Part shown: positions 1 through 7,416 of the stretch, one piece after another
Layout: each line of letters starts with the position of its first letter
How positions within the stretch are numbered: position 1 is the first letter of the stretch
Source: Minisyncoccota bacterium
GTDB lineage: Bacteria; Patescibacteriota; Minisyncoccia; Phycocordibacterales; JAACPR01
Reading direction: 5' to 3'
Assembly: GCA_018061745.1 (NCBI GenBank)
Contig: JAGOTN010000014.1
Span: 1 to 13,519 of the forward strand
DNA length: 13,519 nt
The notes under the pieces: generated by a model
What the model saw: the letters and a program-made list of their open reading frames with translations, nothing else
What the model was told of the DNA's origin: nothing
The model's database searches: none
Translations under genes and position numbers: made by a program

Positions 1-2
1 TG

Positions 3-74
3 TGACCCTACAGAGAATCGAACTCTGATTTGCAGAATGAAAATCTGCTGTCCTAACCGTTAGACGATAGGGCC
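3..74 (-). tRNA. tRNA-Glu (anticodon TTC)
   Basis: Read on the minus strand, a full cloverleaf is visible. The 7-bp acceptor stem (GGCCCTA with TAGGGTC) contains one G-U pair. The anticodon stem is GCAGA/TCTGC around loop TTTTCAT, giving anticodon TTC. The T arm is CAGAG/CTCTG around TTCGATT. The bases after the discriminator A are CA, so CCA does not appear to be encoded and would have to be added enzymatically. The gene lies 46 bp downstream of the transpeptidase gene on the same strand and has its own promoter. Confidence 0.97.
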
Positions 75-84
75 ATGAGCAAAT

Positions 85-113
85 AATATAACACCTAAGT
101 TGAGATATGTAAA
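85..113 (-). promoter_or_regulatory. Promoter of tRNA-Glu
   Basis: On the minus strand, TTTACA (108-113) is followed after exactly 17 bp by TATATT (85-90). A TG one base upstream of the -10 makes it an extended -10. The predicted start lies about 3-4 nt before the mature tRNA 5' end. This is the most complete promoter match near any tRNA in the window. Confidence 0.65.
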
Positions 114-120
114 AGGGTAT

Positions 121-1488
121 TTATAGGTAGAATTTAGCTATATATTCCTTTAGTTTTGCAATATCATCCTCAATATCCTGACTTCCATAAATAATAAAAG
201 CTATCGGGCGTTTTTCATTTTTAAACTCCATTTCAAAAATCACAGCCACAGATCCAGCCTGTTTTTCATCTATTTCAGAAATATCCATTTCAACAAGATC
301 CATCTGTCCTCCAATGAAAGTTTTGTCATCTTTAAATAAATTATTCTCAAACAAGTCATTAAACAAAGACAATCCATAAATACTTTCCTCCAAGTTCCCT
401 GCGCTGATTTTTAAGATAAAACTTCTGTTGTTGTATAAATATTTCAACAGCAAAAACAAATCTTCTGAGTTTGAAATATTTTCTTCACCCTCACCATTTA
501 CATCAACAAAATTTGTAGAAGACATTCCAACAGAAACTGCTTTTTCATTCATCAAAGTCACATATCTTTTTTCACCAAGTTTGTCTGCAAAAGTCTTACC
601 TGCTTCATTTTCATTTTCCATCAAAAGAGGAAACAAAAGATTATAAGCAGTCACATAATCACCGCCTTTCAACAGTGAAGTTGAAGTCGCAGATGTAACT
701 TCAAAAGGAATCATAATACTGTTGTCTAAATTTATATATTCACCAGCCACTAAAGCTGTTAGAAGTTTTGAAATCTTTCCAACATAAAATTTTTCAGAAG
801 AATTATTTTCCGCTAAAACAAAATTATTTTTTAAATCTGCAACAAGATAATTTGAAGTCGAAACATTCGGAGTTAACATTGAGTGCTTAAAATCATCAGA
901 TTCAAAATCTTTTTCAAAAACCAAAACAGGCATTCCTACACGTGTATTTTCAAAAACTTTTTTTGCATATTCATCTTCAAGTCGAATACATCCACCAGAA
1001 AAAGAAGAAGCCACAGGCGTTCCGTCTGGATGATAAGGCCAACCATGAATAAAGAAGTTCCCTTCAAAAGCCAAACTGTATGGCTGATACACATTACCAA
1101 AAGAAGAAAAATGATTTTCTTCTCGGCTTTGAATTTTATAAATTCCTGAAGGAGTTTCCCACCAAGAGCCTTCTTTACCTTTAGTTTTAATTGGGACTTC
1201 AAAAGAAATTACTCCTTTTTTATAAACTCTCAATTTCATTTCAGATAAATCTGCTTCTATAAAATCAGTTTCTTCTGTCTGTAATTTCTCTTTCGCTTTT
1301 TTGAAAAAATCCGCGTTTGCAAATAATTCATTTGATCCATATTCCAAAATACTAATCTTTTCTTTAAATTCATTTTCAAATGAAAAAATAACATTTTTAT
1401 CTTTTACCAAATCAAGTTTGTATAACAAAAATAGGACACCTAGCAAAAGTAATGCGAATAGAGAAAATTTAATTAAAAATATTTTCAT
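121..1488 (-). CDS. Membrane-anchored L,D-transpeptidase (YkuD) fused to a degenerate DD-carboxypeptidase (S11-like) domain
   Basis: 455 aa. Residues 5-23 form a signal anchor, so the rest should lie outside the membrane. Residues about 82-192 are a YkuD L,D-transpeptidase domain: the HG pair is at 148-149 and the SGGCIR motif at 164-169, giving catalytic His148 and Cys167. Such enzymes make 3-3 crosslinks in peptidoglycan. Residues about 212-436 follow the fold of D-Ala-D-Ala carboxypeptidases. The stretch 217-243 aligns without gaps to the active-site region of E. coli PBP5 as I recall it, but the catalytic Ser of SxxK is Lys238 (Lys241 is kept). The Ser of SxN is Asn292, and the KTG motif reads IGG (392-394). 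This half is therefore probably a non-catalytic binding or structural domain. The start is ATG with an extended -10 just upstream and no Shine-Dalgarno. tRNA-Glu follows on the same strand. The transpeptidase call is firm; the role of the C-terminal half is inferred. Confidence 0.9.
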   Translation of the reverse strand: MKIFLIKFSLFALLLLGVLFLLYKLDLVKDKNVIFSFENEFKEKISILEYGSNELFANADFFKKAKEKLQTEETDFIEADLSEMKLRVYKKGVISFEVPIKTKGKEGSWWETPSGIYKIQSREENHFSSFGNVYQPYSLAFEGNFFIHGWPYHPDGTPVASSFSGGCIRLEDEYAKKVFENTRVGMPVLVFEKDFESDDFKHSMLTPNVSTSNYLVADLKNNFVLAENNSSEKFYVGKISKLLTALVAGEYINLDNSIMIPFEVTSATSTSLLKGGDYVTAYNLLFPLLMENENEAGKTFADKLGEKRYVTLMNEKAVSVGMSSTNFVDVNGEGEENISNSEDLFLLLKYLYNNRSFILKISAGNLEESIYGLSLFNDLFENNLFKDDKTFIGGQMDLVEMDISEIDEKQAGSVAVIFEMEFKNEKRPIAFIIYGSQDIEDDIAKLKEYIAKFYL

Positions 1489-1496
1489 ATTTTAAA

Positions 1497-1505
1497 ATAA
1501 TAACA
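1497..1505 (-). promoter_or_regulatory. Extended -10 promoter of the L,D-transpeptidase gene
   Basis: On the minus strand TGT-TATTAT lies with 8 nt between the -10 and the ATG, which predicts a message starting within a base or two of the start codon. I see no convincing -35; the TG extension may replace it. Confidence 0.5.
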
Positions 1506-1553
1506 TGGTGATTGAAATTTTCTTATATTTTTATTTGAGCTTAAATTCAATAT

Positions 1554-1582
1554 TTGACTTACACTAAATTACATTGTAATAT
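1554..1582 (+). promoter_or_regulatory. Promoter of the unknown gene at 1611
   Basis: TTGACT (1554-1559), 17-bp spacer, TATAAT-like TAATAT (1577-1582). This is among the best sigma-70-type matches in the window. Its -35 coincides with a TTG codon that would otherwise extend the open frame by 19 codons. Transcription should begin near 1589, so that TTG cannot be the start of translation from this promoter. Confidence 0.75.
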
Positions 1583-1610
1583 CCAAAAAGAAATTCCAAC
1601 CCATAAACCA

Positions 1611-2060
1611 ATGACCAAGGCACACTGTCTAAATATTGAAAAAATTATTACAGACTACTGTAATCAAGAGAGACTCATCCCTAGTGGTAAAACACTTGAA
1701 ATAACTCTGAAAATACTGCCCGCACAAAAAGTGCTTGTCAGCTTTGAAAAAACTAGAGGGTCGCTCGACCATGCAGTTTTAAATTCGGAAATCATGAACA
1801 ATGACGCCATAGATTTGTTTAATGATTTTTGTCTCAACAAAAAATTTAGCAAAAACGCTGTCGCACGAATCCCAATCGCATTAAGAAATATTATTGGGAA
1901 ACGACCAACCCTAAGAGATGTTGTTTTCTTTGGGAAATCGGGCACTGACAAAGATCTGGACAAGCAATGGCTTTGCTACGAAAGAAACTTTGGAAAAGGA
2001 TGTCTTGATTTGATAGACGAATGGCTTGCATCAATGAACCTCAGAAGAATTGGTTCTTAA
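1611..2060 (+). CDS. Hypothetical protein, 149 aa, family not recognised
   Basis: A soluble protein with no signal peptide, membrane segment or motif that I recognise. It contains four Cys (one near each end and two between) without metal-site spacing, and a basic middle and C-terminal half. The open frame continues upstream to a TTG at 1554, but that TTG belongs to a good -35 box, and the extra 19 residues look non-coding. I therefore start at ATG 1611, about 22 nt after the predicted transcription start. No clear Shine-Dalgarno is present. The gene stands alone between a divergent transpeptidase gene and tsaD, with its own promoter and terminator. It is a self-contained unit and possibly an acquired one, since its base composition is a little richer in GC than its neighbours. 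No function can be assigned. Confidence 0.65.
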   Translation: MTKAHCLNIEKIITDYCNQERLIPSGKTLEITLKILPAQKVLVSFEKTRGSLDHAVLNSEIMNNDAIDLFNDFCLNKKFSKNAVARIPIALRNIIGKRPTLRDVVFFGKSGTDKDLDKQWLCYERNFGKGCLDLIDEWLASMNLRRIGS

Positions 2061-2074
2061 AAACAGCCCGTCAC

Positions 2075-2100
2075 CCCCGGCATCCCGGGGATTTTTCTTT
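2075..2100 (+). terminator. Intrinsic terminator after the 1611 gene
   Basis: A 6-bp GC-only stem (CCCCGG 2075-2080, CCGGGG 2085-2090) with a 4-nt loop, followed by ATTTTTCTTT. It lies 15 nt after the stop codon. Confidence 0.85.
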
Positions 2101-2110
2101 AAAAAAATAA

Positions 2111-2139
2111 TTGAAGATTGTGTTTTAAAAGTGTAAAGT
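2111..2139 (+). promoter_or_regulatory. Promoter of tsaD
   Basis: TTGAAG (2111-2116), 17-bp spacer, TAAAGT (2134-2139). Only 7 nt separate the -10 from the tsaD ATG, so the transcript is predicted to start at or next to the start codon (leaderless). Confidence 0.6.
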
Positions 2140-2146
2140 CATATTT

Positions 2147-3316
2147 ATGAAAATCTTAGGAATCGAAACATCTTGCGACGAAACAGCTTTATGTCTTATG
2201 GAAGCTGATGGTGGTCTTTTGGCGCCAAAATTCAGAGTTTTAGAAACTGCACTTTTTTCTCAAATTGAAATTCACAAAGAATTTGGAGGAGTGTTCCCTG
2301 CTGTTGCAAAAAGAGAGCATGCGAAAAAATTAGTTCCTTTGATGAGTGAACTTTTAAAAAACCAGCAGACTGTTGATTGGAAAAATCCGGAAATAAATTG
2401 GCAAAAAATTGAAGAAATTTTAAATCGTGAATATGAATTATTTTCTGAACTGAAAAAATATGTTGAAGAAAATTTTGTGGTAAAAAATCTGCGACCAAGT
2501 TTTGAAATGATCACAGTAACAAGTGGACCAGGACTTGAGCCTGCACTTTGGGTTGGAATAAATTTTGCTCGCGCAGTTTCTGAAATTTTTCAGATTCCGG
2601 TTTTACCTGTGAATCACATGGAAGGTCACATCACTTCTGTTTTGTTAGAAAAAGATCAATCTAGACTTCTTGCAGAATTCCCTTCTCTTGCACTTTTAAT
2701 TTCAGGAGGACACACAGAAATAATTTCAATTGAATCTTGGGGACAATACAAAAAAATTGGTGAAACTTTGGATGATGCTGTTGGTGAGGCGTATGACAAA
2801 GTCGCACGCATGATTGGGTTGGAATATCCGGGTGGTCCACAAATATCTCGGTTGGCACAGGATGCGCGCGACGAAAATATTTCTGATGAACAAATCGTTT
2901 TCCCACGACCAATGTTGCACACACCTGATTTAAATTTTTCTCTTTCAGGACTAAAAACTTCTGTACTTTATAAAATAAAGGCACTCGGAGAACTCACAGA
3001 AGAAAAAAAGAAAATCATCGCCAAAGAATTTGAACAAGCTGTTGTTGATGTTTTAAATTCCAAAACTAAAAAAGCCATTGAACAAACCGGCGCACAATCT
3101 TTAATTGTTGGAGGAGGAGTTATTGCAAATAAATACATTCGTGAAAATCTAACTAAAATTGCCGAAGAAAAAAATATTCCTGTTTATTTCCCAACAACAG
3201 AGCTTTCGACAGATAACGCTGTGATGATCTCAATTGCCGGCTACCTAAAATCTTTCCGACAATCTCCAGAAATCTGCCCAGAAATTAAAGCTGAAGGCAA
3301 CTTGAATTTGAATTAA
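2147..3316 (+). CDS. tsaD: tRNA N6-adenosine threonylcarbamoyltransferase TsaD
   Basis: 389 aa. TsaD transfers the threonylcarbamoyl group from threonylcarbamoyl-AMP to A37 of tRNAs that read ANN codons (t6A), acting in the cytoplasm with TsaB and TsaE. The N-terminal ASKHA motif GIETSCDET is at 5-13. The metal-binding HMEGH is at 157-161 (His157, His161), SGGHTE at 186-191, YPGGP at 227-231, GGGVIAN at 322-328 and TDNAVM at 355-360 (Asp356, third metal ligand). The family is usually about 340 aa. Here residues about 72-117 form a charged insertion between the AKREH region and TSGPG. The last 20 residues are a non-conserved tail. The start is ATG with a promoter immediately in front and no Shine-Dalgarno. 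No tsaB or tsaE is in the window. Confidence 0.97.
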   Translation: MKILGIETSCDETALCLMEADGGLLAPKFRVLETALFSQIEIHKEFGGVFPAVAKREHAKKLVPLMSELLKNQQTVDWKNPEINWQKIEEILNREYELFSELKKYVEENFVVKNLRPSFEMITVTSGPGLEPALWVGINFARAVSEIFQIPVLPVNHMEGHITSVLLEKDQSRLLAEFPSLALLISGGHTEIISIESWGQYKKIGETLDDAVGEAYDKVARMIGLEYPGGPQISRLAQDARDENISDEQIVFPRPMLHTPDLNFSLSGLKTSVLYKIKALGELTEEKKKIIAKEFEQAVVDVLNSKTKKAIEQTGAQSLIVGGGVIANKYIRENLTKIAEEKNIPVYFPTTELSTDNAVMISIAGYLKSFRQSPEICPEIKAEGNLNLN

Positions 3317-3350
3317 GTAAATCTTTATCAAAACTTAATACTATATTTTC

Positions 3351-3356
3351 TATAAT
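3351..3356 (+). promoter_or_regulatory. -10 box of the MazF-like gene
   Basis: A perfect TATAAT ends 6 nt before the GTG at 3363, which predicts a leaderless message starting on the GTG. The -35 region is poor. The gene could also be reached by readthrough from tsaD, whose stop is 46 nt upstream. Confidence 0.6.
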
Positions 3357-3362
3357 TCTTTA

Positions 3363-3743
3363 GTGAAAGATTTCGACTCATGGAATGAAATTAAAAAGAA
3401 AACTGAGTCCGAAAACCCTAGACTTTATAATGTCCGAGAAATTTGGTGGTGTAAGTTTGGTTTAAATATTGGAACAGAGCAAGATGGCAAAGATAAATTA
3501 TATCTTAGACCGTGTGTCATTTTAAAAAGTTTTGGAAAAAGTTCATGTTTAGTCGTACCAACAACAACTTCACCAAAAGATCATCCTTTTAGAATTAATA
3601 TTGGGAAAATTGAGGGAAAAGAAGATAAAGCAAATATATCCCAAATTAAAACCATTGACCCAAGAAGGCTAATTGAAAAGATTGGTATCCTAGATAAAGC
3701 TGAGTTTTCAAAATTAAGAAAAGCTGTTAGAAACTTGTTCTAA
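3363..3743 (+). CDS. PemK/MazF-like protein, orphan (no antitoxin beside it)
   Basis: 126 aa. Residues 25-126 match the MazF/PemK barrel. REIWWCKFG at 25-33 corresponds to the first strand. GTEQDGKDK at 37-45 is the loop usually written as GSEQGGxR. LRPCVIL (48-54) carries the conserved Arg49, and VPTTTS (65-70) the conserved Ser/Thr position. The C-terminal part (ISQIKTIDPRRL, 92-103) fits the QIRxxDxxRL segment. MazF toxins are mRNA interferases. The N-terminal 24 residues are a polar extension. No antitoxin gene lies on either side (tsaD upstream, valS downstream), so the toxin role is uncertain; it may be a domesticated nuclease or a housekeeping RNase. The start is GTG, supported by TATAAT at the leaderless distance. 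The stop codon lies inside a 14-bp hairpin. Confidence 0.85.
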   Translation: MKDFDSWNEIKKKTESENPRLYNVREIWWCKFGLNIGTEQDGKDKLYLRPCVILKSFGKSSCLVVPTTTSPKDHPFRINIGKIEGKEDKANISQIKTIDPRRLIEKIGILDKAEFSKLRKAVRNLF

Positions 3744-3754
3744 CAGCTTTTCTC
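3719..3754 (+). terminator. Hairpin overlapping the end of the MazF-like gene
   Basis: A perfect 14-bp stem (3719-3732 with 3738-3751) with a 5-nt loop. The last codons and the TAA stop (3741-3743) are part of the stem. The right arm ends in TTTT followed by CTC. It may work as a terminator or as a 3' stabiliser. Because the stop is inside the stem, a ribosome finishing translation would open it. Confidence 0.55.
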
Positions 3755-3908
3755 TACATCGCTCCCCTTGCGGGGTGGGGCCAAAACATATTATTTTTAC
3801 AAACAATATCTAGGCCAAAATACTACTCACAAATTATATCAACCAAAAATTCCCAGTCAATGTTAATGAACAACAAATTATTAAACTCTTCTAAAATAAG
3901 CCGTTTTC

Positions 3909-3917
3909 TGATAAGAT
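3909..3917 (+). promoter_or_regulatory. Extended -10 promoter of valS operon
   Basis: TGA-TAAGAT, with the -10 at 3912-3917 and 6 nt before the valS ATG. This predicts a leaderless start. No good -35 is visible; the TG extension may compensate. The preceding 150 bp (3755-3908) holds no gene that I can see. Confidence 0.55.
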
Positions 3918-3923
3918 TTTGCA

Positions 3924-6122
3924 ATGGACGAAAAATTTTTAAAGCCCTACGAACCCAAAGAAACAGAGGCTCGAATCTATAAACTCTGGGAAGAAACAGG
4001 TTTTTTTAACCCTGAAAAATGTATAACTGAAGGACACACCGCTCCGGATGCAGAAGCGTTCACAATAATCCTTCCTCCTCCAAATGTTACAGGAACTCTC
4101 CACCTTGGACACGCCGACATGGTAGCAATTCAAGACACAATCATTCGATACAAAAGAATGAATGGATTCAGAACCCTTTGGCTTCCAGGAACTGATCATG
4201 CAGCTATAGCAACTCAATCAAAAGTTGAGAAAATTTTGTCTAAAGATGGAATCAGAAAAAATGACTTAGGGCGTGAAGAATTTTTGAAACGAGTTGAAGA
4301 TTTTGCACAAGACTCTCATGACACTATTGTTTCTCAATTGAAAGCCATGGGTGCATCTTTAGACTGGAGCCGTGAAGCTTACACATTAGATAAAATTAGA
4401 GAACGTGCAGTGCAAACAGCTTTCAAAAACATGTACGAAGACGGTTTAATTTATCGTGGAGAAAGAATTGTAAACTGGGATCCAAAAGGACAAACAACAA
4501 TTTCTGATGATGAAATTGTTTACGAAGAAAGAGAAGCTACTCTTTATACTTTTAAATATTCAACCGACTTCCCTATTTCAATCTCAACAACTCGTCCTGA
4601 AACAAAACTTGGAGATACAGCTGTGGCAGTTCATCCAGACGATGCACGATACCAAAAATATATCGGACAAACTTTTGATGTAAATTTTATTGGCGTTGAT
4701 TTGAAAATAAAAATTGTTGCAGATGAAAATGTAGATCCAGAGTTTGGAACTGGAGCTCTTGGAGTTACACCTGCACACAGTCATATTGATTTTGATATTG
4801 CTAAGAAAAATTCTCTACCTCTTATAAAAGTTATCAATGAGTATGCAAAAATTTCTGATAATATTCCTGCGCCTTTTGCTGGATTGAAAGTTTTAGATGC
4901 TAGAAATTTAGTTGTAGAAAAACTTCGTGAAGATGGATTGATTGAAAAAGAAGAAACAACAAAACAAAATATTTCAACAGCGGAAAGAACAGGTGGAATC
5001 ATAGAACCACTTCCAAAACTTCAATGGTGGATTGATGTTAATAAAGAATTTGCGATAAAAAATTCACAAATCGACGGAATAAAAACTGGTGATAAAGTTT
5101 CTCTTAAAAAACTTATGCATCAAGTGGTTGATAATAATCAAATTGATATTTTGCCAGAACGATTTGAAAAAATTTACAACAACTGGATCGATAATTTGCA
5201 CGACTGGTGTATTTCTAGACAAATTTGGTACGGACATCGAATTCCTGTTTGGTATAAAGGTGAAGAAATTTTTGTCGGTGCAGAAGCGCCAGACGAAGGG
5301 TGGATTCAAGACGAAGACACACTCGACACATGGTTTTCATCTGGACTTTGGACTTTCTCAACTCTTGGGTGGCCAGACGAAACTGAAGATATGAAAATTT
5401 ATCATCCAACAAATGTCCTGGAAACTGGATACGATATTATTTTCTTCTGGGTTGCTCGAATGATTTTAATGACAACATATCATCTTGGACAAATTCCTTT
5501 TAAAACAGTTTACCTTCATGGACTAGTTCGTGATGAAAAAGGTGTGAAGATGAGCAAATCCTTAGACAACTCAATTGATCCAGTTGTAGTTGCAAATGAA
5601 TATGGTGCAGACGCTGTGCGTATGGCTCTTCTTGTAGGTGTTGGTCCAGGTGCTGATTTAAGTATTGGTGAAAATAAAATTAAAGCATACAAAAAGTTTT
5701 CAAATAAAATTTGGAATATTGCAAGATTCGTTCAAGAAAATGTTGGAGACACTGTTTTTAATCCAACTTACACACTAACAACTATTGATAAAGTGACCCT
5801 TGATGAACTTACTTCAACAATTGCAGAAGTAACAGACGACATAGAAAATTATCGATTATACCTTGCAAGTGAAAAACTTTATCATTTTGCTTGGCATAAA
5901 TTTGCTGATGAAATTTTAGAAGAAAGTAAAAATGTATTTAAAACAGACATCGAAGAAGAGATCGAATCTCGAAAGCAACTTTTGATGCGTATGTTTGATT
6001 ATTTATTAAAAGCACTTCATCCTTTCATTCCGTTTATAACTGAAGAAATTTATCAATCTTTGCCGTACAATATAAACAAGACACCACTACTTGTCGCAAA
6101 GTGGCCGTTGTCTGATAAATAA
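3924..6122 (+). CDS. valS: Valyl-tRNA synthetase, short form
   Basis: 732 aa class I synthetase charging tRNA-Val. PPNVTGTLHLGH (52-63) contains the HIGH motif (HLGH 60-63). GTDHAAIATQ (89-98) is typical of ValS. The CP1 editing domain covers about 200-350, with TTRPETKLGDTAV at 222-234 and Asp289 in HIDFD. SRQIWYGHRIPVWY is at 431-444 and DTWFSSGLW at 468-476. The KMSKS loop is at 542-546, and the anticodon-binding helical domain at about 600-725. The protein stops at AKWPLSDK, directly after that domain. The C-terminal coiled-coil arm found in most bacterial ValS (about 850-950 aa) is absent. The frame is clean, so this is a natural short form and not a truncation within the window. It is first in an operon with prsW-like and hsp20 genes; its stop overlaps the next ATG (TAATG). 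Confidence 0.97.
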   Translation: MDEKFLKPYEPKETEARIYKLWEETGFFNPEKCITEGHTAPDAEAFTIILPPPNVTGTLHLGHADMVAIQDTIIRYKRMNGFRTLWLPGTDHAAIATQSKVEKILSKDGIRKNDLGREEFLKRVEDFAQDSHDTIVSQLKAMGASLDWSREAYTLDKIRERAVQTAFKNMYEDGLIYRGERIVNWDPKGQTTISDDEIVYEEREATLYTFKYSTDFPISISTTRPETKLGDTAVAVHPDDARYQKYIGQTFDVNFIGVDLKIKIVADENVDPEFGTGALGVTPAHSHIDFDIAKKNSLPLIKVINEYAKISDNIPAPFAGLKVLDARNLVVEKLREDGLIEKEETTKQNISTAERTGGIIEPLPKLQWWIDVNKEFAIKNSQIDGIKTGDKVSLKKLMHQVVDNNQIDILPERFEKIYNNWIDNLHDWCISRQIWYGHRIPVWYKGEEIFVGAEAPDEGWIQDEDTLDTWFSSGLWTFSTLGWPDETEDMKIYHPTNVLETGYDIIFFWVARMILMTTYHLGQIPFKTVYLHGLVRDEKGVKMSKSLDNSIDPVVVANEYGADAVRMALLVGVGPGADLSIGENKIKAYKKFSNKIWNIARFVQENVGDTVFNPTYTLTTIDKVTLDELTSTIAEVTDDIENYRLYLASEKLYHFAWHKFADEILEESKNVFKTDIEEEIESRKQLLMRMFDYLLKALHPFIPFITEEIYQSLPYNINKTPLLVAKWPLSDK

Positions 6123-6865
6123 TGTTCAACACCACAACTATTTTATTCACTTTAACAGGAGGAATTTTACCAGCGTTAATCTGGCTTTCTTTTTGGTTGA
6201 AAGAAGATTCAGTTCATCCAGAACCAAAAAGATTAATTTTTCTAACTTTTATTTATGGCGCACTTTCTGTACCCTTTGCTTTTGCAATTCAACTTTTAGT
6301 AAATAAGTTTTTATTTGTTGGAGTTGATGTGCATGCGATTTTTGAAAATACAGCTTATTTTTCTGTATCTGGAGTATTAATGTTGGCAGTGTGGGCTTTT
6401 TCAGAAGAACTAGTTAAATATTTTGCCGCGTATCACGGAGGACTTAAAAAAGAAGATAATGACGAGGCTGTAGACGACATGATTTATATGATTAGTGCAG
6501 CTCTTGGTTTTGCGGCCATAGAAAATGCTCTTTTTATTTTCGGACCACTACTGACAGGTGATACAGAAATCGCGATCGCAACTAGTAATTTAAGATTCAT
6601 TGGAGCTTCTCTTCTTCATGTTTCTACAGCTTCAATCATTGGAGCGTTTAGAGCTTTTTCACATTTCAAAACCAATCAAATAAAAAATTCCTATATTTTA
6701 AGTGGGTTTATTCTTGCTATTGGATTGCATACTGCGTTTAATTTATTTATAATTAAAAACGCTGAAGGCGCATTCAAAGCTTTCTCAATTGTTTGGATTA
6801 TTATAATAATAATTATTTTAATTTTTGAACGCGTAAAGAAAATTTACGTAGAAAAAATAAAATAA
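6122..6865 (+). CDS. PrsW-family intramembrane metalloprotease
   Basis: 247 aa with about eight hydrophobic segments. The three signature regions of the PrsW family sit in membrane helices: EELVK with Glu95-Glu96 (95-99), ENALF with Glu134-Asn135 (134-138), and His166 plus His203 (GLHTAFN 201-207) as the likely zinc ligands. B. subtilis PrsW makes the first cut in the anti-sigma factor RsiW. No anti-sigma factor or ECF sigma gene lies in this window, so the substrate is unknown. The ATG overlaps the valS stop by one base, which suggests coupled translation. hsp20 follows after 16 nt, so the three genes are probably one transcript. The family is firm; the physiological role is open. Confidence 0.9.
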   Translation: MFNTTTILFTLTGGILPALIWLSFWLKEDSVHPEPKRLIFLTFIYGALSVPFAFAIQLLVNKFLFVGVDVHAIFENTAYFSVSGVLMLAVWAFSEELVKYFAAYHGGLKKEDNDEAVDDMIYMISAALGFAAIENALFIFGPLLTGDTEIAIATSNLRFIGASLLHVSTASIIGAFRAFSHFKTNQIKNSYILSGFILAIGLHTAFNLFIIKNAEGAFKAFSIVWIIIIIIILIFERVKKIYVEKIK

Positions 6866-6881
6866 ATCATCTTTTAAAAAT

Positions 6882-7406
6882 ATGTTTAGAAAAAACCCTA
6901 CAAAAAAAAGATCTTTTTTTGAAAAATTAACTGGAGTTGTTCCAGCTGATGATTTTGATGATTTCGATTTTGAAGAAAGAGAAGCTCCTGTTGCAAGACA
7001 CGCTCCTAGAAAATTTTACGAAGATGATTTTGAAGAAGAATCTGTTGCTGTATTTGAACAAAATGAAACTCCGCAAGACGGCCAACTAGCTGTTGATGTT
7101 TTAAATACTGAAGATGCGATTATTGTTCGAGCAATGCTTGCTGGAGTTAAACCATCTGATATTGATATCGATATAGCTAGAGATCTAGTTACAATTCGTG
7201 GAACTCGAGAAGAAGAATACGAAGTTACAGAAGATAATTATTATCATAAAGAACTTTTCTGGGGATCTTTTTCAAGAAATATTCTACTCCCGGAAGAAAT
7301 TGATGTTGATCAAGCCGAAGCTTTAGAAAAAAATGGATTACTGATTTTGAAATTACCTAAATTAGATAAAAACAGAAAAGCAAAGATTGTGGTGAAGTGT
7401 AAATAG
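6882..7406 (+). CDS. Small heat-shock protein, Hsp20/alpha-crystallin family
   Basis: 174 aa. Residues 1-65 are a variable N-terminal arm, basic at first and then strongly acidic (runs of Asp, Glu and Phe at 23-52). Residues about 66-168 are the alpha-crystallin domain, beginning LAVDVLNTEDAIIVRAMLAG. It ends with the consensus A-x4-G-x-L (Ala157 to Leu164) in ALEKNGLLILKLPK. The C-terminal KIVVK can serve as the I-x-I/V anchor. Such proteins are ATP-independent holdases forming oligomers in the cytoplasm. The gene is third in the valS operon, 16 nt after the protease gene, with no clear Shine-Dalgarno or separate promoter. A strong palindromic terminator follows the stop. Confidence 0.95.
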   Translation: MFRKNPTKKRSFFEKLTGVVPADDFDDFDFEEREAPVARHAPRKFYEDDFEEESVAVFEQNETPQDGQLAVDVLNTEDAIIVRAMLAGVKPSDIDIDIARDLVTIRGTREEEYEVTEDNYYHKELFWGSFSRNILLPEEIDVDQAEALEKNGLLILKLPKLDKNRKAKIVVKCK

Positions 7407-7416
7407 GAAAAGTATC

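Noticed and set aside
1554..1610. TTG start giving a 168-aa version of the 1611 gene
   Set aside because: The TTG is part of a near-consensus -35 box and lies upstream of the predicted transcription start.
2232..2984. Antisense open frames within tsaD
   Set aside because: Shadow frames with unprotein-like composition; tsaD is conserved over its whole length.
3764..3780. Second terminator after the MazF-like gene
   Set aside because: CCCC/GGGG forms only a 4-bp stem and is followed by TGGGG, not a T-run.
3939..5412. Several open frames of 65-101 codons overlapping valS on both strands
   Set aside because: They lie wholly inside a well-supported synthetase gene, show no domain and have no promoter or start signals of their own.
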